From assembly GCF_020073815.1 (NCBI RefSeq), contig NZ_JAIQZJ010000001.1, positions 744,001 to 808,000 of the forward strand: 64,000 nucleotides of DNA, written 5' to 3'. Position 1 is the stretch's first letter. The number at the start of each line of letters is the position of its first letter. This document shows positions 20,075 through 31,889 of the stretch, in pieces. The notes beneath the pieces were generated by a model. The model was not told the origin of the DNA. It saw nothing but the letters and a program-made list of their open reading frames with translations, and searched no databases. Origin of the DNA: Nocardioides mangrovi (lineage in GTDB: Bacteria > Actinomycetota > Actinomycetes > Propionibacteriales > Nocardioidaceae). The position numbers were made by a program, and so were the translations under genes.

Positions 20075-21606
20075 TCGCCGGGGTCGTCCTCTGCCCAGTC
20101 GGGGTCGTCGGCGCTGCCGATCTCGTACGACGAGGGACCGTACCGCTCCGGCTTGTCCAGCCTGCGGGCGACGTCGGCGCGGGTCTCGTTCTCGCCCCGG
20201 TCGCCCATCGCCTCGTCGATCGCCCGGCGGCGGCGGGCCGCGGGGCGGGACTCGTCGAAGCGCTGGTCCTCGCCGCGGCGGCCGAGCATCTCGGCCCCCG
20301 CGTCGATGCCGGGCTTGAAGTCGAAGACGACGGCGTTGTCGGGGTGGCCGATGAGGACGGCGTCGCCCTCGACGGCACCGAGCTCGGCCAGCTTGGTCTC
20401 GACCCCGAGCCGGTTGAGCCGGTCGGCGAGGAAGCCGACGGCCTCCTCGTTGCTGAAGTCGGTCTGGCGGACCCAGCGCTCCGGCTTCTCGCCGCGCACC
20501 CGCCAGCCGTCACCGGTGAGCTTGACCGTGAAGGTGTCGCTGCCGTCGGCCGAGGCCGGGCGGAGCACGATCCGGGTGGCCTCGACGACCTCCTTGTCGG
20601 CCCGCGCCGCCTCGACGATCGCGGCCATCGCGAAGGTGAGCTCGCGCAGCCCCTCCCCCGAGGCCGCCGAGATCTCGAAGACCCGCAGGTCGCGCTCGCG
20701 CAGCTCGTCGAGGACGAAGCCCGCGATGTCCCGACCGTCGGGCACGTCGACCTTGTTGAGCGCCACGAGGCGCGGGCGGTCCTCGAGGCCGCCGTAGCGG
20801 GTCAGCTCGTTCTCGATCACGTCGAGGTCGTCGATCGGGTTGCGGCCCGGCTCGATGCTGGCGCTGTCGATCACGTGGACCAGCGCGGCGCAGCGCTCGA
20901 TGTGGCGCAGGAAGTCGTGGCCGAGGCCGCGGCCGTCGGCGGCGCCCTCGATGAGGCCGGGCACGTCGGCGACCGTGAAGGTCGTGTCACCCGCGGTGAC
21001 GACGCCGAGGTTGGGCACCAGGGTCGTGAACGGGTAGTCGGCGATCTTGGGCCGGGCCCGCGAGATCGCGGCGATCAGGCTGGACTTGCCGGCGCTCGGG
21101 AAGCCGACCAGCCCGATGTCGGCGACGACCTTGAGCTCGAGCACGATCTCGAGCTCGTCGCCGGGCTCGCCGAGCAGCGCGAAGCCGGGCGCCTTGCGCT
21201 TGGACGACGCCAGCGCGGCGTTGCCGAGACCACCGCGACCGCCCTGCGCGACGACCAGCTCGGTGCCGGGGCCGACCATGTCGGCGAGGACGTTGCCCTG
21301 CGGGTCGGTGACGAGGGTGCCGTCCGGGACGGGCAGCACCAGGTCGGAGCCGTGGCCGCCGTTGCGGTGCGCACCGGCGCCGTGGCCGCCGTGCTCGGCG
21401 CGCCGCTTCGGGCTGTGGTGGTAGTCGAGGAGCGTCGTGACGTCCGGGTCAACCCGGAGGATCACCGAGCCACCGGGACCGCCGTTGCCGCCGTCAGGGC
21501 CGCCGAGCGGCTTGAACTTCTCCCGGTGCACCGAAGCCACGCCGTTGCCGCCGCGGCCAGCGCTGACGTGCAGCGACACGCGGTCGACGAAGGTGGGGAC
21601 GGCCAT
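20071..21606 (-). CDS. obgE: Obg-family ribosome-associated GTPase
   Basis: An essential GTPase that acts in 50S assembly and stress control. The 511-aa protein has the glycine-rich Obg fold ([17 protein letters not shown] onward), G1 [12 protein letters not shown]3 [10 protein letters not shown]4 NKVD, a C-terminal OCT domain (about 350-430) and an acidic, charged tail. It sits behind rplU-rpmA as in most bacteria, but a strong terminator lies between rpmA and obgE. Confidence 0.97.
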   Translation of the reverse strand: MAVPTFVDRVSLHVSAGRGGNGVASVHREKFKPLGGPDGGNGGPGGSVILRVDPDVTTLLDYHHSPKRRAEHGGHGAGAHRNGGHGSDLVLPVPDGTLVTDPQGNVLADMVGPGTELVVAQGGRGGLGNAALASSKRKAPGFALLGEPGDELEIVLELKVVADIGLVGFPSAGKSSLIAAISRARPKIADYPFTTLVPNLGVVTAGDTTFTVADVPGLIEGAADGRGLGHDFLRHIERCAALVHVIDSASIEPGRNPIDDLDVIENELTRYGGLEDRPRLVALNKVDVPDGRDIAGFVLDELRERDLRVFEISAASGEGLRELTFAMAAIVEAARADKEVVEATRIVLRPASADGSDTFTVKLTGDGWRVRGEKPERWVRQTDFSNEEAVGFLADRLNRLGVETKLAELGAVEGDAVLIGHPDNAVVFDFKPGIDAGAEMLGRRGEDQRFDESRPAARRRRAIDEAMGDRGENETRADVARRLDKPERYGPSSYEIGSADDPDWAEDDPGE

Positions 21607-21628
21607 GGTGCCTACTCTCTCGAAATGC

Positions 21629-21660
21629 CGAAGAGCGCCCCGGGAACGGGACGCTCTTCG
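21629..21660 (-). terminator. rplU-rpmA operon terminator
   Basis: Fourteen-base arms (21629-21642 and 21647-21660) pair with one G-U wobble around a UUCC tetraloop in the minus-strand RNA. It lies 28 bases after the rpmA stop and 23 bases before the obgE start. Confidence 0.85.
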
Positions 21661-21687
21661 AGATGAAGCTGTGCAGCGAGCGTCAGG

Positions 21688-21942
21688 TCACTCGCCCGGG
21701 ACGATGTTGACGACCCGGCGACCCCGACGGGTGCCGAACTCGACAGCACCGGGGATCAGCGCGAACAGGGTGTCGTCGCCGCCGCGGCCGACGCCGCTGC
21801 CCGGGTGGAAGTGGGTGCCGCGCTGGCGGACGATGATCTCGCCGGCGCCGACGACCTGACCGCCGAAGCGCTTGACGCCGAGCCGCTGAGCGTTGGAGTC
21901 GCGGCCGTTCTTGGTGGACGCCGCGCCCTTCTTGTGTGCCAT
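21688..21942 (-). CDS. rpmA: 50S ribosomal protein L27
   Basis: An 84-aa L27 whose N-terminal tail reaches the peptidyl-transferase centre. The sequence opens [20 protein letters not shown] and contains the conserved [22 protein letters not shown] block. There is no Firmicutes-type cleavable extension. It follows rplU by 43 bases. Confidence 0.98.
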   Translation of the reverse strand: MAHKKGAASTKNGRDSNAQRLGVKRFGGQVVGAGEIIVRQRGTHFHPGSGVGRGGDDTLFALIPGAVEFGTRRGRRVVNIVPGE

Positions 21943-21985
21943 CTGTTCAGTCCTTCGAGGGAGTCGTGGGTGCGATCAAGCCTGA

Positions 21986-22294
21986 TCAGGCGTTGATGGC
22001 CGTGACCTTGACCTGGGTGTACTTCTGACGGTGACCCTGGCGCTTCTTGTAGCCGGTCTTGTTCTTGTACTTCTGGATGATGATCTTCGGGCCCTTGGTG
22101 GCGCCGAGGACCTCAACGGTGACCGACGCCTTGTCGAGCGCCTTCGCGTCGGAGGTGACCTTCTCGCCGTCGACGACGAGGACCACCGGGAGCTGCACCG
22201 AGTCGCCGGCCGCCGTGGTGACCTTGTCGATCTCGATGACGTCGCCCACGGCAACCTTCTGCTGCTTGGCGCCTGCGCGCACGATCGCGTACAC
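21986..22294 (-). CDS. rplU: 50S ribosomal protein L21
   Basis: A 102-aa L21 that binds 23S rRNA. It opens with [18 protein letters not shown] and ends with the signature [14 protein letters not shown]. The GTG start is set by a GAAGGAG ribosome site nine bases upstream. It is first in the rplU-rpmA unit. Confidence 0.97.
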   Translation of the reverse strand: MYAIVRAGAKQQKVAVGDVIEIDKVTTAAGDSVQLPVVLVVDGEKVTSDAKALDKASVTVEVLGATKGPKIIIQKYKNKTGYKKRQGHRQKYTQVKVTAINA

Positions 22295-22393
22295 CGCGGT
22301 CTCCTTCGTCGATCTGCTGGAACTGGAACGTCTATGTCTGGGGCGCAACGCTTGGGCGGCGCCGCACAGAAAGGGCGCGCTGAGCGCACCGAG

Positions 22394-22434
22394 AGTCAAT
22401 AGTACGGATCTCGCCCCGACCGGGGCAAATCCGT
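22394..22434 (-). terminator. RNase E/G terminator hairpin and adjacent rplU -35-like site
   Basis: ACGGAT (22404-22409) pairs with ATCCGT (22429-22434), enclosing a GCCCC/GGGGC stem (22413-22417 with 22422-22426). This two-part hairpin sits 11 bases after the rne stop. Directly downstream on the minus strand is TTGACT (22394-22399), a -35-like hexamer that may start the rplU leader of roughly 75 bases. No clear -10 was found. Confidence 0.55.
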
Positions 22435-22445
22435 GCCCGGAGCCC

Positions 22446-25400
22446 TCAGCGCTTGCGCGAGCCCTTCTTCTTGATCGGCACGTGCTCCACGTGCGGGTCG
22501 TCGGCGCCGGGCTCACCACCGGGCTCGGCGTCCGACGTGCCGGGCTCGACGATGCCGTCGGCCGGCGGGACGCCGATGCTGCCCACGGACCCCGGCGGCG
22601 GGGCCGCGGCCTCGCTGACCGGCTCGTCGGCCGGCGGGCCGGCCGGACGCGTCGCGCGGCGGCCGCGGGTGCGCGTGGTGACCTTGGGCGCGGCCGGCTC
22701 CTCGGGCGCGGGCTCCGGTGCGCTCTCGGGCTCGGGGGTCTCGACGGGCTCGACCACCGGCTCGACGACCGGCTCGACCGCGGGGGCCGGCTCGGGGGTG
22801 GTCGCGGGGCGGCTCGCCGAGCGACGGCTCCGGGTACGGGTGGTGACCTTGGGCGCAGCGGGCTCCTCGGCCACCGGCGTCCCGGCCGGCTCGACAGTCG
22901 GCTCGACAGTCGGCTCGGACTCGACCACGCTCTCCGGCGCGGTGTCGACCGGGGTCTCGGGCTCGTCCCCCTCGCCCTCGTGCTCGGGGCGGGCCATCGC
23001 GGCGACGTCCTTGGGCGACGGCGGCTTGGGGCTGCCGCCGCCGTTCCCGCCGCCGTTCCCGCCGCCGTTGCTGCCGCTACCGGCGTTGTCCTGGTCGCCA
23101 CCGCGGCCGCGGCCACGGCTGCGGCGACCGCCGCGGCGGGACTCCTCCTCGCCGCCACCCTGCTTCGGCTCCACCGGGTGCTCGTGGATCACCACGCCGC
23201 GGCCCTGGCAGTGCTGGCAGTTCTCGCTGAAGGCCTCGACCAGGCCGGTGCCGATCCGCTTGCGGGTCATCTGGACCAGGCCGAGCGAGGTGACCTCGGC
23301 GACCTGGTGCCGGGTGCGGTCCCGACCGAGGCACTCGACGAGGCGGCGGAGCACCAGGTCACGGTTGGACTCGAGGACCATGTCGATGAAGTCGACGACG
23401 ATGATGCCGCCGATGTCGCGCAGCCGGAGCTGGCGGACGATCTCCTCGGCCGCCTCGAGGTTGTTCTTGGTGACCGTCTCCTCGAGGTTGCCGCCGGAGC
23501 CGGTGAACTTGCCGGTGTTGACGTCGACGACGGTCATCGCCTCGGTACGGTCGATGATCAGCGACCCGCCCGACGGCAGCCAGACCTTGCGGTCCAGGCC
23601 CTTGGAGATCTGCTCGTCGATGCGGTACTCCGCGAAGACGTCGGCCTTGCCGCCCGCGCCGTGCGGGCCGGGGTCGTAGCGGACCAGCCGCTCCTCCAGG
23701 TCGGGCGCGACGTGCGCGACGTAGCCCTGGACGGTGTCCCAGGCGTCGTCGCCCTGGATGACCAGCTTGGAGAAGTCCTCGGTGAAGAGGTCGCGGACGA
23801 CCTTGAGGGTGAGGTCCGGCTCGCCGTACAGGAGCTGCGGGGCGTTGCCGCGCGCCTTGGCCTCGATGTCCTCCCAACGGGCCTTGAGGCGCTCGACGTC
23901 GCGGGTCAGCTCGTCCTCACTCGCGCCTTCGGCGGCGGTGCGGACGATGACGCCCGCGGTGTCGGGGACGATCTCCTTGAGCAGCGTCTTGAGGCGGTTG
24001 CGCTCGGTGTCGGGCAGCTTGCGGGAGATGCCACTGGTGGTGCCGTCGGGCACGTAGACCAGGAACCGGCCCGCCAGGCTGATCTGGCTGGTCAGCCGGG
24101 CGCCCTTGTGCCCGATCGGGTCCTTGGTGACCTGCACCAGCACGGTCTGGCCGGAGCTGAGCACCGACTCGATCTTGCGGGGCTGGCCGTCCTTGTGGCC
24201 GAGCGCCGACCAGTTGACCTCGCCGGCGTACAGGACCGCGTTGCGGCCCTTGCCGATGTCGATGAACGCCGCCTCCATCGAGGGGAGGACGTTCTGGACC
24301 CGGCCGAGGTAGACGTTGCCGATCAGCGAGGTCTGGGACTCGCGGGCGACGTAGTGCTCGACGAGGACGCGGTCCTCGAGGACGCCGATCTGGGTGAGGT
24401 CCTCGCGCTGGCGGACCACCATGACCCGGTCGACGGACTCGCGGCGGGCCAGGAACTCGGCCTCGCTGACGATCGGGGCGCGGCGGCGGCCGGCCTCGCG
24501 ACCCTCGCGGCGGCGCTGCTTCTTGGCCTCGAGGCGGGTGGAGCCGGAGACCGCGGTGATCTCGTCCTCGACCGAGCGCTGGCGGCGGACCCGGGTGACG
24601 GTGTTCTCCGGGTCGTCGGACGAGCCGTCGCCGCCCTCCTCGCCGGCGCGACGGCGCCGACGGCGCCGACGCGAGCTGCCGCCCTCGCTCGGGGTGTCGT
24701 CGGCGTCGCCGGAGTCGGCGCTGTCCTCGGCCGCGTCGGACGACTCGTCCTGGTCGGTGTCGGTGGGATCGGAGGAGTCCGAGGAGTCACCGGCCTTGCG
24801 GCGGCGGCGACCGCCCCGACGGCGACGGCGACGCGGTGCGCCGGTGCCCTCGCCACCCTCGCCACCCTCGGCGTCGTCGGTGTCGGCCTCGGTGGACTCG
24901 GTGGACCCGGTCGGCTCGGTGGACTCGGTCGGCTCGGCCTCGGGGGCCTCGGCGGGCGTGGTCTCCTCGGCCTCGGGCTCGGGTGTGGCCGCCTTCTTGG
25001 CCGTCGCCTTCTTCGCGGTGGCCTTCTTCGCGGTGGCCTTCTTGGCCGTCGCCTTCTTGGCCGCGGCCTTCTTCGCCGGTGCCGACTCGGGCACCTGGAA
25101 GAGCATCGCGGTGGCACCGGCCTCGCCCTCGGCGGCCGGGGCCTCGGTGGGCTCCGGCTCCGCGGCGGCCTTCTTGGCGGTGGTCTTCTTCGCGGCGGCC
25201 TTCTTCGCGGTCGCCTTCTTCGCGGCGGCCTTCTTGGCCGGCTTCTCGGAGGGCTCCTCCGCCTGAGCCGGCACGGGGGCCTCGGCGGGCTCCGGCTCCG
25301 CGGCGGCCTTCTTGGCGGTGGCCTTCTTCGCGGTGGCCTTCTTGGCCGTCGCCTTCTTGGCGGTGGTCCTCTTCGCGGCGGCCTTCTTGGCCGGCTTCTC

Positions 25401-25478
25401 GGCCGGCGCCTCCGCGGCGGGGGCGGCGTCCGGGGTGGTGGCGAGCGTGTCCTCGCCGACCTGGGTCTCGTCGGGCAT
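22446..25478 (-). CDS. rne: Ribonuclease E/G with long disordered N-terminus
   Basis: Endoribonuclease for mRNA decay and rRNA/tRNA processing. It is 1010 aa long. Residues 1-340 are low complexity: three Lys/Ala blocks (about 27-60, 79-105, 135-163), acidic Ser/Asp stretches and Arg runs. The S1 domain starts near 385 ([18 protein letters not shown]); catalytic aspartates lie in VVDVNTG and VVDFIDM; the Zn-link is CQHCQGRG. A further disordered Pro/Glu tail follows. The ATG has a GAGGAG site. It precedes rplU-rpmA, as in other actinobacteria. Confidence 0.96.
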   Translation of the reverse strand: MPDETQVGEDTLATTPDAAPAAEAPAEKPAKKAAAKRTTAKKATAKKATAKKATAKKAAAEPEPAEAPVPAQAEEPSEKPAKKAAAKKATAKKAAAKKTTAKKAAAEPEPTEAPAAEGEAGATAMLFQVPESAPAKKAAAKKATAKKATAKKATAKKATAKKAATPEPEAEETTPAEAPEAEPTESTEPTGSTESTEADTDDAEGGEGGEGTGAPRRRRRRGGRRRRKAGDSSDSSDPTDTDQDESSDAAEDSADSGDADDTPSEGGSSRRRRRRRRAGEEGGDGSSDDPENTVTRVRRQRSVEDEITAVSGSTRLEAKKQRRREGREAGRRRAPIVSEAEFLARRESVDRVMVVRQREDLTQIGVLEDRVLVEHYVARESQTSLIGNVYLGRVQNVLPSMEAAFIDIGKGRNAVLYAGEVNWSALGHKDGQPRKIESVLSSGQTVLVQVTKDPIGHKGARLTSQISLAGRFLVYVPDGTTSGISRKLPDTERNRLKTLLKEIVPDTAGVIVRTAAEGASEDELTRDVERLKARWEDIEAKARGNAPQLLYGEPDLTLKVVRDLFTEDFSKLVIQGDDAWDTVQGYVAHVAPDLEERLVRYDPGPHGAGGKADVFAEYRIDEQISKGLDRKVWLPSGGSLIIDRTEAMTVVDVNTGKFTGSGGNLEETVTKNNLEAAEEIVRQLRLRDIGGIIVVDFIDMVLESNRDLVLRRLVECLGRDRTRHQVAEVTSLGLVQMTRKRIGTGLVEAFSENCQHCQGRGVVIHEHPVEPKQGGGEEESRRGGRRSRGRGRGGDQDNAGSGSNGGGNGGGNGGGSPKPPSPKDVAAMARPEHEGEGDEPETPVDTAPESVVESEPTVEPTVEPAGTPVAEEPAAPKVTTRTRSRRSASRPATTPEPAPAVEPVVEPVVEPVETPEPESAPEPAPEEPAAPKVTTRTRGRRATRPAGPPADEPVSEAAAPPPGSVGSIGVPPADGIVEPGTSDAEPGGEPGADDPHVEHVPIKKKGSRKR

Positions 25479-25837
25479 CTGGTGTGCTCCTCGGCCCGAC
25501 CGCGGGGCGGTCGAGCGGTTCCGAGCCGTCCGCCCGAGGTGGTCAAGGCGGCGGCGCTAAGCCTGCGTGTGGCGGCGACACCCTCCGCGGTACGTCACCC
25601 CGGAGCGACGTCCGACGCCTGCCGCGGTCGCAAGGCCTGGTCCCCTCGGTCAAGAGGGTGACCTGGTGGCGGGTCGCTGTCACCGACCTGCCGGCCGCGT
25701 CGCGGTCTGGCGCCGATCGTGCCTCGTGGTGTGCCGGGCCACGGATGGACCGGCGAGAACGTCGTCGGGTCGTCCCGGACGGGTGTCCGGTGCAACCAGG
25801 GCGAGTATCGCACACGACCGGCCGGAGTCCGTCACCG
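25479..25837. other. 359-bp intergenic region, probable long rne leader
   Basis: No gene is supported here; open frames in it have no recognisable family or ribosome site. On the minus strand GATACT (25804-25809) resembles a -10 box preceded by TGCG, with TGACGG about 19 bases further upstream. This would give an rne leader of roughly 320 bases. A small hairpin (CCCTC with GAGGG) lies near 25643-25658. Confidence 0.45.
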
Positions 25838-26548
25838 TCACGTCGCCAGCGGGTCGCCCACTGTTCCCTCGGCCTCGTCGAGCGGGCCCTGCGCGAGCCG
25901 CGTGAAGAGCGGCGCGCCGTCGGTGGTGAGGCCGGACACGGCTCCGAGGCCGGCGAGCACGTCGTCGGGTCGTACGGCGGGCACCGCGTGTCGCAGCACG
26001 AGGTCGATCCGGGCCCCGGTGTCGGTCGCGGTGGCGCTGAGGGAGACGACGGGGGCGCGGCAGTCGAACTCCCGCAGACCCTTCTTGGTCATCCGCTCGA
26101 CGCCCACCTCGGGAGCGGCGAGGAACTGCTCGACCGCGGCGACCACCGGCTCGGCCGGGCCGGTCACGTCGATCAGCCAGTGGCTGGCCTGGAGCCGGTC
26201 GGCGAGGGCCCCGCCGGGCGACTCGACGACCTCGACGACGTCGAGGCCGTCGGGCAGCGCCTCCTCGAGCTGCGCGTGCACGACGGCCGGGTCGACGACC
26301 TCGGCGAGGGCGATCTCGAGGTACTCCGCCTCGCTGGCCGAGCCGGTCGGCGCGGCGCCGGCGTACGAGATGCGCGGGTGCGGGTTGAACCCCGAGGAGT
26401 AGGCCATCGGCACGCGCGCTCGGAAGATCGCCCGCTCGAAGGCCCGACTGAAGTCGCGGTGGCTGGTGAAGCGGAGCCGGCCACGCTTGGCGTAGCGGAT
26501 CCGCAGCCGCTGGACGGGAGGGGCTTGCTGCTCGGGCTGGTCACGCAC
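25838..26548 (-). CDS. TIGR03936 family (DUF2344) radical-SAM-associated protein
   Basis: A 236-aa protein of the DUF2344 family, which occurs next to or fused with TIGR03960 radical-SAM proteins. The conserved opening is seen (RLRIRYAKRGRLRFTSHRDFSRAFERA) with the AYSSGFNPHPRISY motif. Its chemistry is unknown; the pair is usually beside rne and rplU/rpmA, suggesting RNA or ribosome modification. The start is GTG. Here the partner lies 3.2 kb away rather than adjacent. Confidence 0.9.
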   Translation of the reverse strand: MRDQPEQQAPPVQRLRIRYAKRGRLRFTSHRDFSRAFERAIFRARVPMAYSSGFNPHPRISYAGAAPTGSASEAEYLEIALAEVVDPAVVHAQLEEALPDGLDVVEVVESPGGALADRLQASHWLIDVTGPAEPVVAAVEQFLAAPEVGVERMTKKGLREFDCRAPVVSLSATATDTGARIDLVLRHAVPAVRPDDVLAGLGAVSGLTTDGAPLFTRLAQGPLDEAEGTVGDPLAT

Positions 26549-26557
26549 CGACCAAGG

Positions 26558-27739
26558 TTACGAGGAGAGAGCCTGCTTCATCGCAATCGACGGGTAGACC
26601 GTGCTCACCCGGTGGCCCTCCAGCCAGGTGGTGAGCCGGGCCGCCTCCAGGCCGAGCGCCGCGCGACCCTCGGCACCGACGTCCTCGAGGAGGTTCAGCA
26701 CGACCACGCCGTCGGGGTCCTGGACCCAGCAGCCGACGATCCGGCCGTCCCACCAGGCGGTGGTGCCGGCGTTGCCGTTGGTGTCGAAGAGCATCGGCGC
26801 GTGCGGCCCGAGGTGGAAGTCGCGCTCCTTCCACCCCATCACGGTCGGATCGAGGACCGGCAGGAGCGCCGCCCAGGGCTCGACGGCGGCCTCGACCTCC
26901 AGGTCGTCCGCGTGCAGGTGGGCCGGACGGCCGTCCTCCAGCTCGACCTCGACCGCCCCGACGTCGGCGAGGGCAGCGCGGACCGCGGTCTTGGTGCCGC
27001 CCAGCCACCAGACCAGGTCGGCCTCGGTGCCCGGTCCGAAGGTCACCAGCCAGCGGCGCACGAGCTCGGCGTAGCCCTCCCGCTCCTTCAGCGGCTCCGG
27101 CACGGACCCCAGCCACGACGACATCGACGTCCACTGCGGCCGCGCGGTGCGCCAGTGGCCGCCGTTGCGGCCGCGGACGATCCGGCCCTCGACGCCGAGC
27201 TGGGTGAGCACGCGAGGAGCCACCGGGACGTTGGCGCCGTAGGACTTGCCCGGCGAGAGGTCGAGGCGGCCGGCGAGCTCGGGGACCGCCTCGCGGATCT
27301 CCTGCGCGGAGAGCTCGGCGCCGTCGGCGAGATGGGCCTCGGTCGCGGCCTCGGCGGCCGCGAGCCAGGCAGCCCCGTCGTCGGTCAGGCCGGCCTGCTC
27401 GACCTCCTTGGCGAGCCGGGTGCCGATCGCCCGGGCCACCCGCGCCGAGGCGCTCCCCCACGCGGCGGGCAACAGGTCGCGAGGGAAGACGAAGAGCGTG
27501 CGCCGCATCGCGAGCTGCTTGACCAGGGTGCGGTCGTCGTACAGCGCCCGGTCGACCTCGGCGACCGTCAGGCCGTCGACGCGTGCCCACAGCGAGAGGT
27601 AGACGCTCGGCGCCTCGGTCGCGTGGAGCACGGTCATCGCCCGCGTCGCGGTCTCGGGGTCGGCCGCGCGGTGACCGGGCGCGAGCGCGTGTCGGCGGGC
27701 GAGGCGGTGGCGTCTCTCGACATCGGTGACCCGGCGCAT
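26558..27739 (-). CDS. Winged-helix DNA-binding protein (HTH_42, AlkZ/YcaQ-like)
   Basis: A 393-aa protein with repeated winged-helix segments (for example ELSAQEIREAVPELAGRLDL and VLTQLGVEGRIVRGR) and the family's LFVFPRDLLPAAWG and WWDGRIVGCWV patches. Relatives include the AlkZ/YcaQ DNA glycosylases that unhook crosslinks, but most actinobacterial members are untested. The ATG at 27739 is chosen because AGG lies nine bases upstream; an ATG at 27748 is also possible. The gene ends nine bases before the DUF2344 start on the same strand. Confidence 0.78.
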   Translation of the reverse strand: MRRVTDVERRHRLARRHALAPGHRAADPETATRAMTVLHATEAPSVYLSLWARVDGLTVAEVDRALYDDRTLVKQLAMRRTLFVFPRDLLPAAWGSASARVARAIGTRLAKEVEQAGLTDDGAAWLAAAEAATEAHLADGAELSAQEIREAVPELAGRLDLSPGKSYGANVPVAPRVLTQLGVEGRIVRGRNGGHWRTARPQWTSMSSWLGSVPEPLKEREGYAELVRRWLVTFGPGTEADLVWWLGGTKTAVRAALADVGAVEVELEDGRPAHLHADDLEVEAAVEPWAALLPVLDPTVMGWKERDFHLGPHAPMLFDTNGNAGTTAWWDGRIVGCWVQDPDGVVVLNLLEDVGAEGRAALGLEAARLTTWLEGHRVSTVYPSIAMKQALSS

Positions 27740-27790
27740 GTGAGTCATCCTGCCGAAGACGTCCGACACCGGCCCTGACACGATCCCCCG

Positions 27791-29005
27791 GTGAGCACTC
27801 CCGAGCGCCGTACGACGGCCCTGGTCCTGGTGGGCATCGTCCTGCTGTCGCTCAACCTGCGGCCCGCCGCGGTCAGCATCGGCCCGGTGCTCGACGAGAT
27901 CCGGGACGCCTTCTCGATGAGCGGTCCGACCGCGGGCCTGCTGACCTCGTTGCCGGTGATCGGCTTCGCGGTCTTCGGGGCGATGGCGCCCGCGGCCGCG
28001 CACCGGATCGGGCTGCACCGGGTCACCCTGCTCGCACTCGTCGCCGCGGTCGTCGGGCTGACCGGCCGGGCGCTCACCGGCAGCGAGGCGCTCTTCCTCG
28101 CACTGTCGATGCTCGCGCTGGCCGGGATGGCGATGGCCAACGTCCTGCTCCCCTCCCTGGTCAAGCTGCACTTCCCCGACCGGATCGGCTTCATCACCGC
28201 GATCTACACCACCGCGCTCTCGACCGGCCTGACCGCGGCGCTGATGCTGACCGTGCCGCTCTCCGACGCGCTCGGCGGCTGGCGGTGGGGCATCGGCGCC
28301 TGGGCGCTGGTCGCGGCCGTCGCCGCCGTCCCGTGGATCGCGCTGGCCACCCAGGACCGGCACCTGGAGGTCACGCCGCGCACGATCTCCTTCCGCGACG
28401 TCGCCCGCACCCGGCTCGGCCTGGCGATGGCGGGCTTCTTCGGCCTCCAGTCGCTGCAGGCGTATGCCGTCTTCGGCTGGTTCGCGACGCTCTGGCGCGA
28501 CAGCGGGTACGGCGCGACGACCGCGGGCATCCTGGCGGGTCTCGTCGCGGGGACGTCGATCCCGCTCTCGCTCTGGCTGCCGAACGTGCTGGTCCGCTCC
28601 GCGAACCCGGCCATGGTGCTCTTCGTCGTGATCGCGACCTACCCCGTCGGCTACGTCGGGCTGATGGTCGCGCCGTACGCCCTCGCGCCGCTGTGGGCGG
28701 TCGTCGTCGGGGTCGGCACGGTGACCTTCCCGCTGATCCTGACCCTGATCGGGCTGCGCGCCCGGACGCCCGAGGGCACCGCCGCACTCTCGGCCTTCAC
28801 CCAGTCGACGGGCTACCTGATCGCCGTCGCCGGACCGTTCACCATCGGTGTCGTGCACACCGCGACCGGCGGCTGGAACATCCCGCTCCTGCTGCTCCTC
28901 GTGCTCGCGCTGCCGCTCTTCGCGCTGGCGGCGTACGTCACCCGGCCGATCTACGTGGAGGACCAGCTCGGCGTCGACGGGTTCAGCGAGCCTCGACGGG
29001 GGTAG
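27791..29005 (+). CDS. MFS transporter, CynX/NimT (cyanate permease-like) family
   Basis: A 404-aa transporter with about 12 helices. The opening LLSLNLRPAAVSIGPVL is typical of CynX/NimT/YycB permeases, which move cyanate, 2-nitroimidazole or other small anions. The substrate is not shown. It starts with GTG, is divergent from the winged-helix gene with 51 bases between, and is followed by the 44-bp palindrome and a TetR-type gene on the same strand, which may regulate it. Confidence 0.88.
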   Translation: MSTPERRTTALVLVGIVLLSLNLRPAAVSIGPVLDEIRDAFSMSGPTAGLLTSLPVIGFAVFGAMAPAAAHRIGLHRVTLLALVAAVVGLTGRALTGSEALFLALSMLALAGMAMANVLLPSLVKLHFPDRIGFITAIYTTALSTGLTAALMLTVPLSDALGGWRWGIGAWALVAAVAAVPWIALATQDRHLEVTPRTISFRDVARTRLGLAMAGFFGLQSLQAYAVFGWFATLWRDSGYGATTAGILAGLVAGTSIPLSLWLPNVLVRSANPAMVLFVVIATYPVGYVGLMVAPYALAPLWAVVVGVGTVTFPLILTLIGLRARTPEGTAALSAFTQSTGYLIAVAGPFTIGVVHTATGGWNIPLLLLLVLALPLFALAAYVTRPIYVEDQLGVDGFSEPRRG

Positions 29006-29115
29006 ACCCCGCGGCATGAGCGACCAGCCGCCGCGGAGTAGCGACCGCCGGCGTTGAACGGACGACCGGGACCCTGGAGGGCAGCCGACGCTGAGCCCGG
29101 CACCCCCGTCATCCG

Positions 29116-29159
29116 GTTGATCGCACGTTCGTACGGCGCCGTACGAACGTGCGATCAAC
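29116..29159. repeat. 44-bp perfect palindrome with no spacer
   Basis: Left arm 29116-29137 starts GTTGATCGCACG; the right arm 29138-29159 is its exact reverse complement, meeting at the central GGCGCC. It lies 110 bases after the MFS stop and 77 bases before the TetR-type start. It could be a terminator, an operator for the next gene or a cruciform site. Symmetry is exact, so both strands carry the same signal. Confidence 0.9.
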
Positions 29160-29236
29160 GGCGGAGAGCCTCCCCGGAGCGAGGGCGCTGTGGAGAGGAG
29201 CTCGCGCCCCGCGCCGGCTCGTGATGGGTTGGCGCC

Positions 29237-29788
29237 ATGCCCTCCCTGATCGACCCCGGCGGTCGCGTCGACGACCTGGTCAACGCCTGCCTGCACCTCA
29301 TCGACACCGAGGGCGTCACGGCTCTCACCGTCCGCAAGATGGCGGCCGTCCTCCGGCTGAGCCCGTCCTCGCTGTCCGCGCACCTCACCAACAAGCACCG
29401 GATGCTGGACCTCGTCACGAAGCGAGTGGGGATGCGGCTCGTCCGGGTCATCGACTACCGGGTGCACCGCGACGGGGCTGCCGCGCTGGTGCCGGACGAC
29501 GACACCTTGCCGTTCGTGCGCGCCTGGCTGGGGCTGGTGGAGCTCAGCAGGGCCGACGAGGTCACCGGGGCCGGAGTCGGGCTGCTCGACGAGGAGCTGC
29601 AGGCCGCGGTGGAGTCCGCCTACACGCGGAAGCGACACGACCCGGACGTCGAGATCCTCTGCTGCGTCGCCACCGGACTGTGGGCGGCGATGTGCGCTGC
29701 GGACCGTCCGATGTCCGCCGACCGAGCGCGCGACCTGATCACGCGTGCCGAGGCGTCGCTGGGGTTGGCGCTCCCGCCGGCGGCCTGA
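29237..29788 (+). CDS. TetR-type transcriptional regulator
   Basis: A 183-aa regulator. Residues 10-55 form a TetR-like helix-turn-helix (CLHLIDTEGVTALTVRKMAA then LRLSPSSLSAHLTNKHRMLDLV); SPSSLSAHLTNK takes the place of the usual SxxTLYRHFxxK. The C-terminal part is short and not recognised beyond being helical. It may bind the 44-bp palindrome and control itself or the MFS gene. It is convergent with the TIGR03960 gene, 34 bases apart. Confidence 0.8.
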   Translation: MPSLIDPGGRVDDLVNACLHLIDTEGVTALTVRKMAAVLRLSPSSLSAHLTNKHRMLDLVTKRVGMRLVRVIDYRVHRDGAAALVPDDDTLPFVRAWLGLVELSRADEVTGAGVGLLDEELQAAVESAYTRKRHDPDVEILCCVATGLWAAMCAADRPMSADRARDLITRAEASLGLALPPAA

Positions 29789-29822
29789 CCCCCAGCCACT
29801 GCAGCGCCCCGTGGGCGGACCG

Positions 29823-31817
<1,995 letters not shown>

Positions 31818-31889
31818 GCAACTACCTCGCACGACAGGGATCAGGGCAAGCCACCAGGGTACGTCGTGCGGCAGGGCGCCGACGAACCG

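Noticed and set aside
22059..25661. 1200-codon plus-strand open frame opposite RNase E/G
   Set aside because: It is the antisense of the Lys/Ala and Glu-rich repeats and shows only Gly/Leu/Arg runs. RNase E/G motifs are unambiguous on the other strand.
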